64,000 nt of DNA from G963674685 sp963674685 (lineage in GTDB: Bacteria > Lernaellota > Lernaellaia > JACKCT01), in the NCBI GenBank assembly GCA_963674685.2, contig CAXXWT010000004.1, positions 124,001 through 188,000 on the forward strand, read 5' to 3'. Shown here one piece after another: positions 45,004 to 54,164 of this stretch; position 1 is the stretch's first letter; each line of letters begins with the position of its first letter. Under the pieces are notes generated by a model, which had not been told where the DNA came from, did no database searches, and saw only the letters and a list, made by a program, of their open reading frames with translations. Made by a program: the position numbers and the translations under genes.

Positions 45004-47511
45004 ATGAAGGCAGAAAGTTCCCATAACGACGTAGATCAAACGAACCGATTTGTTTCTCGGCACGCGCCGATGATCGCCGGGATTTTTCTGCTGCTTCTAT
45101 CCGTCATCGTTTTTTTTCCGCGCGTGACGTCTTTCACCGGAGCGCTTTTCCATTTCGACCTGATCGGCTTTGCCGTTCCGACGCGCGCGTTTTTTTTCGG
45201 CGACATCGCCAAGGGACAATTTCCTTTTTGGAGTAAAGACGTGGATTGCGGGTTTCCCGCCTTCGCCGAAGGGCAATTGGGACCCCTATATCCACCCAAT
45301 TATCTATTTTTCCCGTTCTTGCCGCCATGGGTTGCTCTGAACGCTTCAGTCATTTTTCATCTCGTCATATGCCTTCTCGGGGCTCTCTTCTGGCTCAGAC
45401 AGTCGCATCGCTGGCCCTCGGCCGTCATCGGTGCGCTGGCCTATACCTATTCGACGTATCCGATCTTTCACCTCATCCATTTGATGCTTTTCCAAACGGC
45501 GTGCCTTCTTCCCTGGTTGTTCTTCCTGGTCGACGCATTTTTTCTTTCAGGCCGTCTGCGTGATATCGTCGCCGCCGCTCTGGTTCTGGCGTTAATGCTT
45601 TCCACGGGGCACCAACAAGGCCCGATTATCATCATGTTGGGGCTTGCCGTTTACTTCGCGGCAATGGCAGGTGAGACCCTGATGGCCGGCAGGAAACGCG
45701 ACGCGGCGATTACGATGGGGGCGGGATTAGTCATAGTATGCCTGGCGCTGTGCATGACCTTCGTGATCGTTCACAGCATGCTGGAACTCCTCAACCAAAC
45801 GGTTCGCGCAGAGGCGTTGTCGCCGGACTTCATTTTATCACAATCGCTGACCCCGGACCTCTTCGTTCGCTTCGCGAGCCCCGCCCATCACGGGCGCGGG
45901 ATGGACTCATTATGGTGGCTGACCGGTCATAATGAAAAAGAAATGGCGGTCTACCTCGGATTGGCCGCGTTCATCGTGGCGCCGGCGGCCTTTGTCGGTC
46001 GTACGGGAAAAAGGGAGCGAGCGCACGCCGCCGTACTCGTATTTTCCCTGTTATATATGATGGGCAGCGCCGGCCCCTTCGGCGATCTGATTTCCTATCT
46101 TCCGATACTCAACAGGTTTCGCACTCCTGTGCGGTTTATTCAGATGGTCGATCTTTCCCTGGCGTTTCTCATCGCATCCGGTTTGGATCGCCTTTTGGAA
46201 ACGCGAAAACAAGGCTATAAGCGCGTGTTTATCACTTCAGCCATCGGGGCGATGTGCTGGGCGGTCCTGGCGTGGGGCGGCGCGTTGTACTCCTACGGAT
46301 CACAACTGTTGCTGACCTTTCGGCAGGCGCCGGAAGTGGCTTCTCTATCCGACCGAGTCCGCCGCCTCGTTTTCGAGGACCTGTCAGGGCGCTCCTTGAT
46401 GGCGGTCGGAATGGTGTTAACCATCGCTTTATTAGTCACTACAAAAAAACGCCTGCTTTCGGTTGCCGCCTGCGTAGTTCTCGGAACGATAGTCTTCTTT
46501 GATCTCTATACTTGCGGTGCTCACGAAAATCCAGCGGCCGATTCCGCCATATACGGTCCGTTTGACACGGTGGATTTTCTAAAGAAAAACCTTGGTAATT
46601 TTCGTATTTATTCGAAAATCAATCATCTCCAATACGGACATAACGGTTGGCGCCTCGACATCGAGTCCTATCGATACGGCATCGAGGGATTGCCGCACAA
46701 TACGCCTCTGCTTTTCGGGATCAGCGCCGCTTCAACCGGAAGCTCAATAGGGCTGGCGCGAAACGCCAACGTCGCGGATCATTTGAACCTGACCTGGCTT
46801 CGCCGGGAATCCGTGAAATATTTGCTGGCCTCGTCGGATATGGGGCTGCCGGTCGTGTGGGACAACGGGCGCGTAAAAATCCATGAGGTGCCATCTCCTG
46901 CTCCGCTGGTCGGTTTTGCAAGAGAAGTCGTCCCGGTTTCCGGCCCGGACGAAGCGTTTTCGGCAACGGGTAAACCGGTCGTGGATATTGTACGGAGCGC
47001 CTACGTCGAAGGCATTTCCGCCGAACTGGCCGAATCTCTGGAAGGGGGTGAAGGCGGGCGGGTCGCGATGGCATCCCTGCAAAACGATAAGTTCCATTTG
47101 CACGTAAAAACTTCCAGTCAAGCTTTTCTGGTGCTGCGGTCGAATTATTATCCCGGTTGGACTGCCATGATCGATGGGCGGTCCACGAAGATCTATCGAG
47201 CAAATTACCTTTTCCAGGGAATCGTCGTCCCGCCGGGAACACACGATGTCGTGTTTGGCTATTCGCCTGTCAAGTACATTGTGGAAATCTATATCGGCCT
47301 GGCCGTGTTTCTGATTTGCTTAGGGCTTGCGCTTTTCAGTCTGCGGTTTCGTCAACCTTCCGGTTTTGCGCCTTTCGCCATCGCCGAAACCGAAGCGAAC
47401 GGCCGCCTTATGCTGCGTATCATTGCAATATCGTTCTTTATTTTAATCGCCATCGGCTATGTTTTGCACCACGCGCATTGGTCGTTTGAAAAAATGAAGT
47501 ATCCATTCTGA
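45004..47511 (+). CDS. Large YfhO-family membrane protein
   Basis: The 835-residue protein carries about twelve transmembrane helices. The first outer loop (KGQFPFWSKDVDCGFPAFAEG) and the soluble C-terminal domain with FLVLRSNYYPGWTAMIDGRS, YLFQGIVVPPGTHDVVFGYS and a last helix pair are signature features of YfhO proteins. In Gram-positives YfhO-type proteins glycosylate teichoic acids; in this setting a role in decorating a lipid-linked polymer is inferred. Compared with the relative at 16685 it is about 150 residues longer. It stands alone between the tRNA region and the convergent gene at 47529. Confidence 0.87.
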   Translation: MKAESSHNDVDQTNRFVSRHAPMIAGIFLLLLSVIVFFPRVTSFTGALFHFDLIGFAVPTRAFFFGDIAKGQFPFWSKDVDCGFPAFAEGQLGPLYPPNYLFFPFLPPWVALNASVIFHLVICLLGALFWLRQSHRWPSAVIGALAYTYSTYPIFHLIHLMLFQTACLLPWLFFLVDAFFLSGRLRDIVAAALVLALMLSTGHQQGPIIIMLGLAVYFAAMAGETLMAGRKRDAAITMGAGLVIVCLALCMTFVIVHSMLELLNQTVRAEALSPDFILSQSLTPDLFVRFASPAHHGRGMDSLWWLTGHNEKEMAVYLGLAAFIVAPAAFVGRTGKRERAHAAVLVFSLLYMMGSAGPFGDLISYLPILNRFRTPVRFIQMVDLSLAFLIASGLDRLLETRKQGYKRVFITSAIGAMCWAVLAWGGALYSYGSQLLLTFRQAPEVASLSDRVRRLVFEDLSGRSLMAVGMVLTIALLVTTKKRLLSVAACVVLGTIVFFDLYTCGAHENPAADSAIYGPFDTVDFLKKNLGNFRIYSKINHLQYGHNGWRLDIESYRYGIEGLPHNTPLLFGISAASTGSSIGLARNANVADHLNLTWLRRESVKYLLASSDMGLPVVWDNGRVKIHEVPSPAPLVGFAREVVPVSGPDEAFSATGKPVVDIVRSAYVEGISAELAESLEGGEGGRVAMASLQNDKFHLHVKTSSQAFLVLRSNYYPGWTAMIDGRSTKIYRANYLFQGIVVPPGTHDVVFGYSPVKYIVEIYIGLAVFLICLGLALFSLRFRQPSGFAPFAIAETEANGRLMLRIIAISFFILIAIGYVLHHAHWSFEKMKYPF

Positions 47512-47528
47512 TTGGATATATCCGGTGA

Positions 47529-48854
47529 TCACATAATTTCCAGGATGCGGACCTGGAGGCCGTCGTAGCGGACCTGAATGCGGCCGTCGGCGTCTTGCGT
47601 AAAGCTTTCGCCGGTGCTGTAATCGACCACGCACAGATCCTGCCCGATGCCGGACAAGTCATAATCGACGAGCATGGACCGTTCGTTCGTGGAAACGGAA
47701 AACACCCACGCGGCCGTGTCTTCCTCTTTGACCACGTAGTCGATCATCGTCGGGAAATCCGACTGAGGATCGAGATCCATATCCGCTTCGTCGGTCAAAA
47801 TCACGCGCATCAATTCATTCATTTCCGCCACGTCGGCCAGATAGCTTTCCCACACTTCCGGCACGGCGTGAATCGTGTAATCCCCGGCGTAGTTCCAGGG
47901 GATCAGCCCTCGGGCGCCGAAGATGATGAACTGCCAGGCCATGTTGCGCATTTCCAGACCCGTCGGGCGAAAGGGCGCGTCGTAATTGTCGTAAATCCAG
48001 TCCCAGGAAAAAGCCTGCATCACGCCGACGACGGGTTTTAAATCCTCCGTGGCCGCGCGCGCCTCTTCCATGGACGCCTTGACCATGGACAGGAAAATGT
48101 AGGGGACCGGGTACGGATCGATCATGAAAAATCCGCAGTCGTCTTCGTAAAGATTGAAATCATCCATGGCCTGTTCCACCAGGCAGTCGGGATGATTCGG
48201 ATCGTACGTCGAAAGGATATAATGCGTTTGCTGCGTCAACTCTTTGTCCGGCCGATGCAACGCCGGTTCGTCGAAAGTGTACCACCCGAAAAGGCTTCCC
48301 ACATCGTTTCTCTCGTCAAGCCCTTGCTCAAGTTCATCTTCGGAAAGGTTGAAAACGTCGTTTTTGTTGCTCCAGGGATGCATGATGATGAAAATGCCGT
48401 AATCCTGCGCAAGCTCCAGCCATTCCACCTGCGCGTCGGTACCGTCGCCGCAACATCCAGGCCCGGTCAGGGCGATGTTGAATCCTTCGTTTTTGAACGT
48501 CTCAAGCGATTCGGCGTCCCGCGGCACGCTGTAAAATCCCAAGGGGAAGAAGCGCTGCCCGTCGACGGTGAAAAACATATTATCGTCAAAGGAAATCACG
48601 GAAGGATCCTCGATATCCGCTTCCGGCCAGGCTACAGGCGCCACGGCCTCGCACTGACGTCCGGGAGCTTCGTCGTTTGACTGATCTTCCAGCAGGTCGT
48701 CTTCTCGATCGTCCGCCTCGTTTTGATCGTCGTTCCCGGCCGTGACGGCGTCCACGGCGCTGTCGGCCGAATCGCCTTCATCCGCGTTGTCGGCGCAGGA
48801 AAACAAAACGGCGGCCATGGCGAAGACTATGAGCATCATCCAGGCTTTAGGCAT
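47529..48854 (-). CDS. Glycoside-hydrolase-like lipoprotein with TIM-barrel signs
   Basis: The signal peptide ends VLFSCADNA (Cys about 20) and leads into a looser acidic linker of about 45 residues. The catalytic part begins FFTVDGQRFFPLGFYSVPRD, a common start of clan-A glycoside hydrolases, and continues with ESLETFKNEGFNIALTGPG, YGIFIIMHPWSN, LFGWYTFDEP (possible acid/base Glu) and MAWQFIIFGARGLIPWNYAG. The C-terminal ~80 residues form a small beta-domain. Substrate unknown. It is the last gene of a three-gene operon and follows the Asp-rich gene at 48896 by about 40 bases. Confidence 0.8.
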   Translation of the reverse strand: MPKAWMMLIVFAMAAVLFSCADNADEGDSADSAVDAVTAGNDDQNEADDREDDLLEDQSNDEAPGRQCEAVAPVAWPEADIEDPSVISFDDNMFFTVDGQRFFPLGFYSVPRDAESLETFKNEGFNIALTGPGCCGDGTDAQVEWLELAQDYGIFIIMHPWSNKNDVFNLSEDELEQGLDERNDVGSLFGWYTFDEPALHRPDKELTQQTHYILSTYDPNHPDCLVEQAMDDFNLYEDDCGFFMIDPYPVPYIFLSMVKASMEEARAATEDLKPVVGVMQAFSWDWIYDNYDAPFRPTGLEMRNMAWQFIIFGARGLIPWNYAGDYTIHAVPEVWESYLADVAEMNELMRVILTDEADMDLDPQSDFPTMIDYVVKEEDTAAWVFSVSTNERSMLVDYDLSGIGQDLCVVDYSTGESFTQDADGRIQVRYDGLQVRILEIM

Positions 48855-48895
48855 TTTTTTACTCCTCCATATATGGCGTCCGGCGCCGTTTGCCT

Positions 48896-50245
48896 TTAAG
48901 GGGCCGTGGCGTCGTAAAGAGTCTGGGCTACGGTTCCGACAGTGGTCCTGAGGCCGTCGTCCATGGGATCATAGAAAAGAAATCCGATGGGCACGGGGAT
49001 GTTCAGGAAACGCACCGGATGGCCGAAGAATTCGTTCCATGCCAGATCGGCCATTTCCATGATGAAATTCAGGTTACTGAGCAAAAACCAGTCCGGGAGC
49101 ATGGGGCGGACGTCCTCGGGGCCGCCGTCCAGAAGCGCCTCTCCCAGTTCCTGAAGCAAAACGAGCAGGTCCAAAACGACGCCGTTCATTTCCGGCGCCA
49201 GGTCTCCGAAATAGGGGACGTGATAAAGTTCGCCCTCATCCCAATGCCCGTTGCCGTTGGCGTCCATGTAACCCAGGACGTCGTCTTCCTGGTCGTCGAT
49301 TTCCAAAAGCGCCGCTTCGAAAGCTTTGACCATGTTCAGCGGGCCGCTTCCGATGTTCACGCCGGCCTCGACGAGATGCGCTCGGCCGCCGTCGACAAAA
49401 TTCAGGAAGTTCGGATAATCCGGATCGTCGAGCAGCGCCAGAATCAATCCGCTGTATGAATGAATCATCTCGCCGATGCCCGCGCCGTCGGACGGCAAGT
49501 CCCAATCCGAGTACGTGTTGTAGTTGAACGTGAAATCGAAAGAGAGGAGGAACTGATCCAGGCCCTCCATGAAGTTGGCCCAGGCGATCAGGTCGTGAAG
49601 GTCGGCGGCGTCCCATTCGCCGGACATCTCGACCACCACGTGCTCGCCGTCGTACCACATGGGAAATTCTTCCAGATAAAACCGCGCTTCCTCCGGGCGG
49701 TCGAGCAGGATTTCGCCGTAGCGGAAAATCTCGTCGTTGATGGGCATCAGGTTGTATTTGATCATCGACTGTATCACCGTTCCGATGCTCTTTTCATCGC
49801 CCCGGTGCGGCGAGGGATCGAAGCCCGACAGGAATCCGATCCAGTCGTTGATCCATGTCAGATATTGCTGCACGTCGGACAAGACGATTCCGTACATGGC
49901 GTCGGCGCTGTCCGGGCAGATTTCCAGGGCGCGGATGAATTTATCGTATCCGCCTTCGGGATCGTGCGCGCCGAGAAGCAGCTTTCCTTCGACGATCAGC
50001 GGATCGTGCGCAGCCCAGTCGCATTCCGACGTTGTGTCGTCATCCGCGTCGTCATCTGCGTCATCGTCGATGTCGTCATCCATGTCGTCGTCGACGTCGT
50101 CATCCGCGTCGTCGTCAGGCAAAGCCGTGTCGTCATCGCCGGCGTCGTCATCGTCGTCATCGTCGTTGCACGAGCATCCCGTCTGCGCGACGCAGGCGAT
50201 AAACGCCAAAAGGATTATGATTAACAGGGTACTATTGGTTTTCAT
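48896..50245 (-). CDS. Asp-rich stalk lipoprotein with EF-hand-like loop (paralogue of 2045)
   Basis: I place the start at the ATG at 50245, five to six bases after GGGAGG; the frame's GTG at 50251 sits directly on that site. The signal peptide ends VAQTGCSCN and a ~45-residue Asp tract follows. The helical acidic body (about 380 residues) matches the protein at 2045 in order and motifs: DAMYGIVLSDVQQYL, then DDPDYPNFLNFVDGGRAHL, then YMDANGNGHWDEGELYHVPY, with a calcium-loop-like DANGNGHWDEGE. The ribosome site overlaps the last codons of the preceding gene, so the two are coupled. Confidence 0.87.
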   Translation of the reverse strand: MKTNSTLLIIILLAFIACVAQTGCSCNDDDDDDDAGDDDTALPDDDADDDVDDDMDDDIDDDADDDADDDTTSECDWAAHDPLIVEGKLLLGAHDPEGGYDKFIRALEICPDSADAMYGIVLSDVQQYLTWINDWIGFLSGFDPSPHRGDEKSIGTVIQSMIKYNLMPINDEIFRYGEILLDRPEEARFYLEEFPMWYDGEHVVVEMSGEWDAADLHDLIAWANFMEGLDQFLLSFDFTFNYNTYSDWDLPSDGAGIGEMIHSYSGLILALLDDPDYPNFLNFVDGGRAHLVEAGVNIGSGPLNMVKAFEAALLEIDDQEDDVLGYMDANGNGHWDEGELYHVPYFGDLAPEMNGVVLDLLVLLQELGEALLDGGPEDVRPMLPDWFLLSNLNFIMEMADLAWNEFFGHPVRFLNIPVPIGFLFYDPMDDGLRTTVGTVAQTLYDATAP

Positions 50246-50247
50246 TT

Positions 50248-52353
50248 TCACCTCCCACCGCAGCCGGATGGCGCGTCGTCATCATCCTCGTTCGCCGAAG
50301 CTACAGAGGATGGGTCATCATCGGGCGTTTCCACCGTGACCGCGTTGCGGATATGTTCCTCCCGGTCGTCATCATCTCCGATGTCGCCGGAAAGCGGTGT
50401 CGCATTTATAATCTCGCTCGCCAAAGAGCGATTGCCGTTTTCATCAAAAGATTTGAGCCATATGCTATGTTCCCGACTCGGCGCCAAACCCTGCAGAACG
50501 GCGCTGCGACGATCCGCATCGACGCGCCCTCCGAAAAATTCATCGCCGTCATAGATGCCGTACCAGATATCGAAGCCCGCCAGATCCTCGTCCGACGGCG
50601 CGTCCCATGAGACGGCGACGGCTTCTACCTGGGGCTGCGCGCTCAGGTTCGTCGGTGCGCCGGGAGCCTGCTCGTCCAGGTCGCCGGTGATTTTCTCCGC
50701 GACTTTCCGCCGCCAGTCCAGCACCGCCTCCCAGTCATGCTCCCATTGATAGGTGAGCGGCGCCACGGTGCGCGTCACGTCGTCCACCCACTGTTCATTC
50801 CCGCCCGTGTCCAGGAGGTGAAAATACTCGTAGTCCTCCATCCCTTCGCGCAAATATTTCATGCGCAGGGACGCGACGGGGATATCCGTTTCGCCGCCGA
50901 TGCGGTCGATGGTTCCGGGATAAATCATCGTGCCGTCGCCCTGGCACAGAAAACGGGTCGAGTATTGCGAGTCCCAGATATCCTGCGAACTCGTCAGATA
51001 ATTGGTTCCCCAAAACAGGATGCCCTGGAAATGGTAGCGCCGCGTGAGCCAGAGCCAGATCCGCATGTGCGTGGATTCCTGATCCACCATATGCGCCGCG
51101 TACTCGAAACCGATTGTAGCGCTCACGCAGTTGTACCACCATGTCCGCAATCCCTGCGCGCGCAGGTCGTCGTAGACTTCCGGGAACGGTCCCCAGGGCA
51201 ACGAGTCGGTGAACAGGGGTTCGTCGGGGCACCAGATGTCCACGTCGGGGCCAAGAGCCGGCGTGTATTGCTCAGTCACCATCGGTTGCAGATCCGGGTC
51301 CGCGTTGTGAAGTCTGGCGGCTAAGTTTGCCAGGGAAGCGTATTCGGAAGGATCGGGCTCGTCGGGCATATAATACCAGAGTTTTTCGATCCATCCTTTT
51401 TCCTTGAAATGCTCGGCCCAGCCGTCCCAGTACTCCCGCTCCCAATCCTCCGCGGCCACGTCGCCGGGACGTCCTCCCGGGGCACCGGGCAGGCGGATTC
51501 CCGTAAACTCGTATCCCGGTTTGTAAAACGTTCCGTCCAGATAGGGCTCGTGATAGGCGTCGAAATCGGTCCAGTCCATATCAAATGTACTGGTGTCGTA
51601 ATTCCAGGTCGCGACCGGGCCTCCCTTTTTCCAAGTATAAAGGCTCATCCGATGCCGGGCGAATTCCTTGAAATACAAATCCATCAGCGTGTCATCGTCG
51701 TGGACGCCGCCGTGACCCGCGTGCCAGTTGATGGCCGTGCCGCGGTAGAAATTATAATTGCTGTCTATGGAAAGGTTGTTGGGAAGCTCGAAATCCCACA
51801 CGCGCAGCGTGACGGCGCCGGTCCACTGCGTCTGCCCGTCGGCGGTCACCGTCACCGTGGCTTCATAATCTCCCGGCGCCTGCTCGGCGGGGATATATAC
51901 GTCGACGAAAACGGCTTGCGTGTAGTTGGCCGGAACTTCGAAAGGCGCGCCGCTGCGTTCCTCGTTAAAAAAGTGATCTTTAAAAGGCGCCAGACCGTCG
52001 GGCCAGTCTCCCGCCTTGGAAGGATCCGGGGGTTTGTGGCTGATTTGATCCGCGGGAACCGGCACGTAATGCACGCGGTATAGTTCCGCCGTTTCAATAT
52101 CCTCGCCGGGCCCCGAAAATTCCGTGACCGCGACGTTGACGTTGGTGATTTCCGCGTCGTTTCGAATGAGGATCTGAAAGGGCTCCCACTCGTTGCGGGC
52201 GCTGTAAATCTGATATGTATCTTCGGCGATGAAACCGAATTCGGGACGGTGCTTGTTGGTGCCGTGCGTCAGGCCGACGCGATAATCGGCTTGGGCGCCC
52301 GCGGCGATCAGCAGCAACGCGACGGCGGCGATCAAGGTGACGAATTTTTTCAT
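50248..52353 (-). CDS. DUF4091/GH123-like secreted protein with fibronectin-type domain and acidic tail
   Basis: I take the ATG at 52353, giving a signal peptide that ends AGAQA; nine codons upstream add nothing. An N-terminal beta-domain (YSARNEWEPFQILIRND) is followed by FVDVYIPAEQAPGDYEATVTV and LRVWDFELPNNLS, and by the barrel with WYYMPDEPDPSEY and the late RMKYLREGMEDYEYFHLLD, the strongest DUF4091 marker. Then comes a fibronectin-III-like segment (APGAPTNLSAQPQVEAVAVS) and an acidic tail ending GCGGR. Relatives in GH123 remove N-acetylgalactosamine from glycans. It leads an operon of three. Confidence 0.85.
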   Translation of the reverse strand: MKKFVTLIAAVALLLIAAGAQADYRVGLTHGTNKHRPEFGFIAEDTYQIYSARNEWEPFQILIRNDAEITNVNVAVTEFSGPGEDIETAELYRVHYVPVPADQISHKPPDPSKAGDWPDGLAPFKDHFFNEERSGAPFEVPANYTQAVFVDVYIPAEQAPGDYEATVTVTADGQTQWTGAVTLRVWDFELPNNLSIDSNYNFYRGTAINWHAGHGGVHDDDTLMDLYFKEFARHRMSLYTWKKGGPVATWNYDTSTFDMDWTDFDAYHEPYLDGTFYKPGYEFTGIRLPGAPGGRPGDVAAEDWEREYWDGWAEHFKEKGWIEKLWYYMPDEPDPSEYASLANLAARLHNADPDLQPMVTEQYTPALGPDVDIWCPDEPLFTDSLPWGPFPEVYDDLRAQGLRTWWYNCVSATIGFEYAAHMVDQESTHMRIWLWLTRRYHFQGILFWGTNYLTSSQDIWDSQYSTRFLCQGDGTMIYPGTIDRIGGETDIPVASLRMKYLREGMEDYEYFHLLDTGGNEQWVDDVTRTVAPLTYQWEHDWEAVLDWRRKVAEKITGDLDEQAPGAPTNLSAQPQVEAVAVSWDAPSDEDLAGFDIWYGIYDGDEFFGGRVDADRRSAVLQGLAPSREHSIWLKSFDENGNRSLASEIINATPLSGDIGDDDDREEHIRNAVTVETPDDDPSSVASANEDDDDAPSGCGGR

Positions 52354-52583
52354 GGCCTTAAGCCCCCCGAGGAATGCCATATGCCTTGAAGATCGAAACG
52401 GTGTCGGACCAATCCTAACCTTTTGGCGTCGGACGGGTCAAATGGATTGAGAGGATTATTGAAACCGCCGGATGAAATTTTTTCTCGGCATTTGGGATTT
52501 TTGTATTGGTCCTCTCGGAAATCTGAGATGATTCTCGAAAATTCGGTATTCTTTGAGGTCGAATTGTAAAAAGCATCTCCGGG

Positions 52584-52735
52584 AAACGCTGGTTTTATGC
52601 CGATTTTAGCGTTTGTAAGATCTGGAACGGTAATTGCATCAGCTTTTAAGCAGCTTGTCCGAAACGAAAGTTTCGCGGCAGGGCAAATCTCCTTCTGCGA
52701 TGCCGGTTTTGCCCCTCCGGTGTCGCATTTTTTTT
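52584..52735 (+). ncRNA. Candidate structured RNA ending in a terminator
   Basis: The intergenic DNA at 52354-52873 has no convincing gene, but three hairpins occur in order: AAACGCT/AGCGTTT (52584-52614), CGAAAC-GAAA-GTTTCG with a GNRA tetraloop (52660-52675), and the terminator (52697-52735). The 5' end and promoter are not clear. It could be a small RNA or a leader that ends transcription early before the lipoprotein gene at 52874. A frame of 61 codons here crosses the terminator and is unlikely to be real. Confidence 0.4.
52697..52735 (+). terminator. Strong orphan terminator
   Basis: GCGATGCCGG (52697-52706) pairs with CCGGTGTCGC (52717-52726), ten pairs with two wobbles, followed by A and eight T. 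No protein gene ends just upstream on the plus strand. Confidence 0.75.
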
Positions 52736-52873
52736 GCCTTCATTCAGCCTCCATCACAATAATTTCCAAGATATCGGTTTGAATCACGACAAGCCGCGCG
52801 CCTGCGTGGAACTTGTATAAAAGCAGGCGGGAGGATATATAAAATGCATGACAACCAAAACAAGGAGAGAATT

Positions 52874-54016
52874 ATGGATCGAAAGAAAAAAGGGATTATT
52901 TTCATCAGCCTGTTTTTGATAATTGGCATGGGTGTTTATTTTATCGGCTGCGGCGGCGATGATGACGACGATGATAATGATGATGACGCCCGGGACGACG
53001 ACACGGAAGATGACGATACGGATTCGCCTGACGACGACGACACGCAAGCCGACGACGATGATACTTCGCCCGATCCGGAAAATGCGGATACGCTTATTAT
53101 CACAAGCAACTACAGCAACCGTTACCATATTTTCAGCGGCGATACTTACGAGCATCTGGACGTGATCGAACCTCTTTCCGAGGGAATGCAGGGCGTGGAT
53201 TACGCCACCATCGTCGAACTTGGCGGAAAAGGAATGCACTTCGTCCTGTTTTCCTCCAATCCCGCCGAAAGCGGTCATGATGAAATGTTCGGCGCCGACG
53301 CCTACACCGGCGCCAATCCGTTGCGCCTGACATATTTCGAAAACGAAGGTTTCGCCGACATCGTGCCCGCGGGCGCGTTCGGCGTATTTTTCATCGCCGT
53401 GCAGTCCGGAGCCACGCCGGAAGTCATGAAACTGGAAGCCACAACGGGCACGCCGTCCGTGTATAAAGGTTCGGGATTTACGAAAAATATCGAGCAATAC
53501 ATTTGTGAAACCACGAGATGGGAGAGCCCGGATTATTCCCCGGCGGGACTGTTCGCCGCCGGATGGCATTGTCAGGATCCCGAGGGGCCGGACACCGCCT
53601 CCTTCTCCACGGTCATTACCATGGAGGAAGAAGAAGACAGCGACGATTGCGGCTCGATTGTCTGGAAGCGAAAAAACGATTACGCCGCCATCGAAGACCT
53701 GTGTTTCACCTACGACGGAACCATGGTGATCTTTTCCGTCGGGCACAACGCCGAGGAAAAACAGGTCATCGCCGCGAAGGTGGATTCGGATGAAACCGAG
53801 CAGGATCTGACCGCTTGGTTCAACGGCGGGCACATTCAGAATTTCGATTGCGATCCCACCGGCGGACGCATCGTCTATAACGAGCTTGAGACCAACGCAA
53901 ATTTGTTTATCCTGGAATACGAGGTGGGCGACGGCGAGATACTGACGCAGTCCATGACGCCGGAGCAGATCACAACGGACAATGTGTACCGCCGGCCCCG
54001 ATGGGTGAAAAATTAA
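52874..54016 (+). CDS. Asp-rich lipoprotein with TolB-like propeller body
   Basis: AAGGAGAG precedes the ATG at 52874. The signal peptide ends YFIGCGGDD (Cys about 25) and a ~45-residue Asp tract follows. The remaining ~300 residues have repeating blade-like segments (ADTLIITSNYSNRYHIFSGD, PDYSPAGLFAAGWHCQD, LCFTYDGTMVIFSVGH, FDCDPTGGRIVYNELE, VYRRPRWVKN) as in TolB/WD40-like propellers. Binding of a surface partner is a fair guess. A terminator follows. Plus-strand transcription may come from the RNA region just upstream. Confidence 0.82.
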   Translation: MDRKKKGIIFISLFLIIGMGVYFIGCGGDDDDDDNDDDARDDDTEDDDTDSPDDDDTQADDDDTSPDPENADTLIITSNYSNRYHIFSGDTYEHLDVIEPLSEGMQGVDYATIVELGGKGMHFVLFSSNPAESGHDEMFGADAYTGANPLRLTYFENEGFADIVPAGAFGVFFIAVQSGATPEVMKLEATTGTPSVYKGSGFTKNIEQYICETTRWESPDYSPAGLFAAGWHCQDPEGPDTASFSTVITMEEEEDSDDCGSIVWKRKNDYAAIEDLCFTYDGTMVIFSVGHNAEEKQVIAAKVDSDETEQDLTAWFNGGHIQNFDCDPTGGRIVYNELETNANLFILEYEVGDGEILTQSMTPEQITTDNVYRRPRWVKN

Positions 54017-54041
54017 AGGGCTTGAATAAGTCGTCATAATA

Positions 54042-54079
54042 AAACACGGATCACGGCTTGCCGCGGTCCGTGTTTGCAT
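54042..54079 (+). terminator. Probable terminator after the propeller lipoprotein
   Basis: AAACACGGA (54042-54050) pairs with TCCGTGTTT (54067-54075) around a 16-base loop, with a weak T-rich tail. Confidence 0.6.
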
Positions 54080-54164
54080 TTGATGGTTCGCGCGGGAGTT
54101 CTTGTTTTCCTTCGAATTTTAAGGAAAGAATAAAGAATCACTCCTGATCGGGGGAAACGGCAAA

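Noticed and set aside
52597..52782. 61-codon plus-strand reading frame
   Set aside because: It crosses the strong terminator at 52697-52735 and has no ribosome site.
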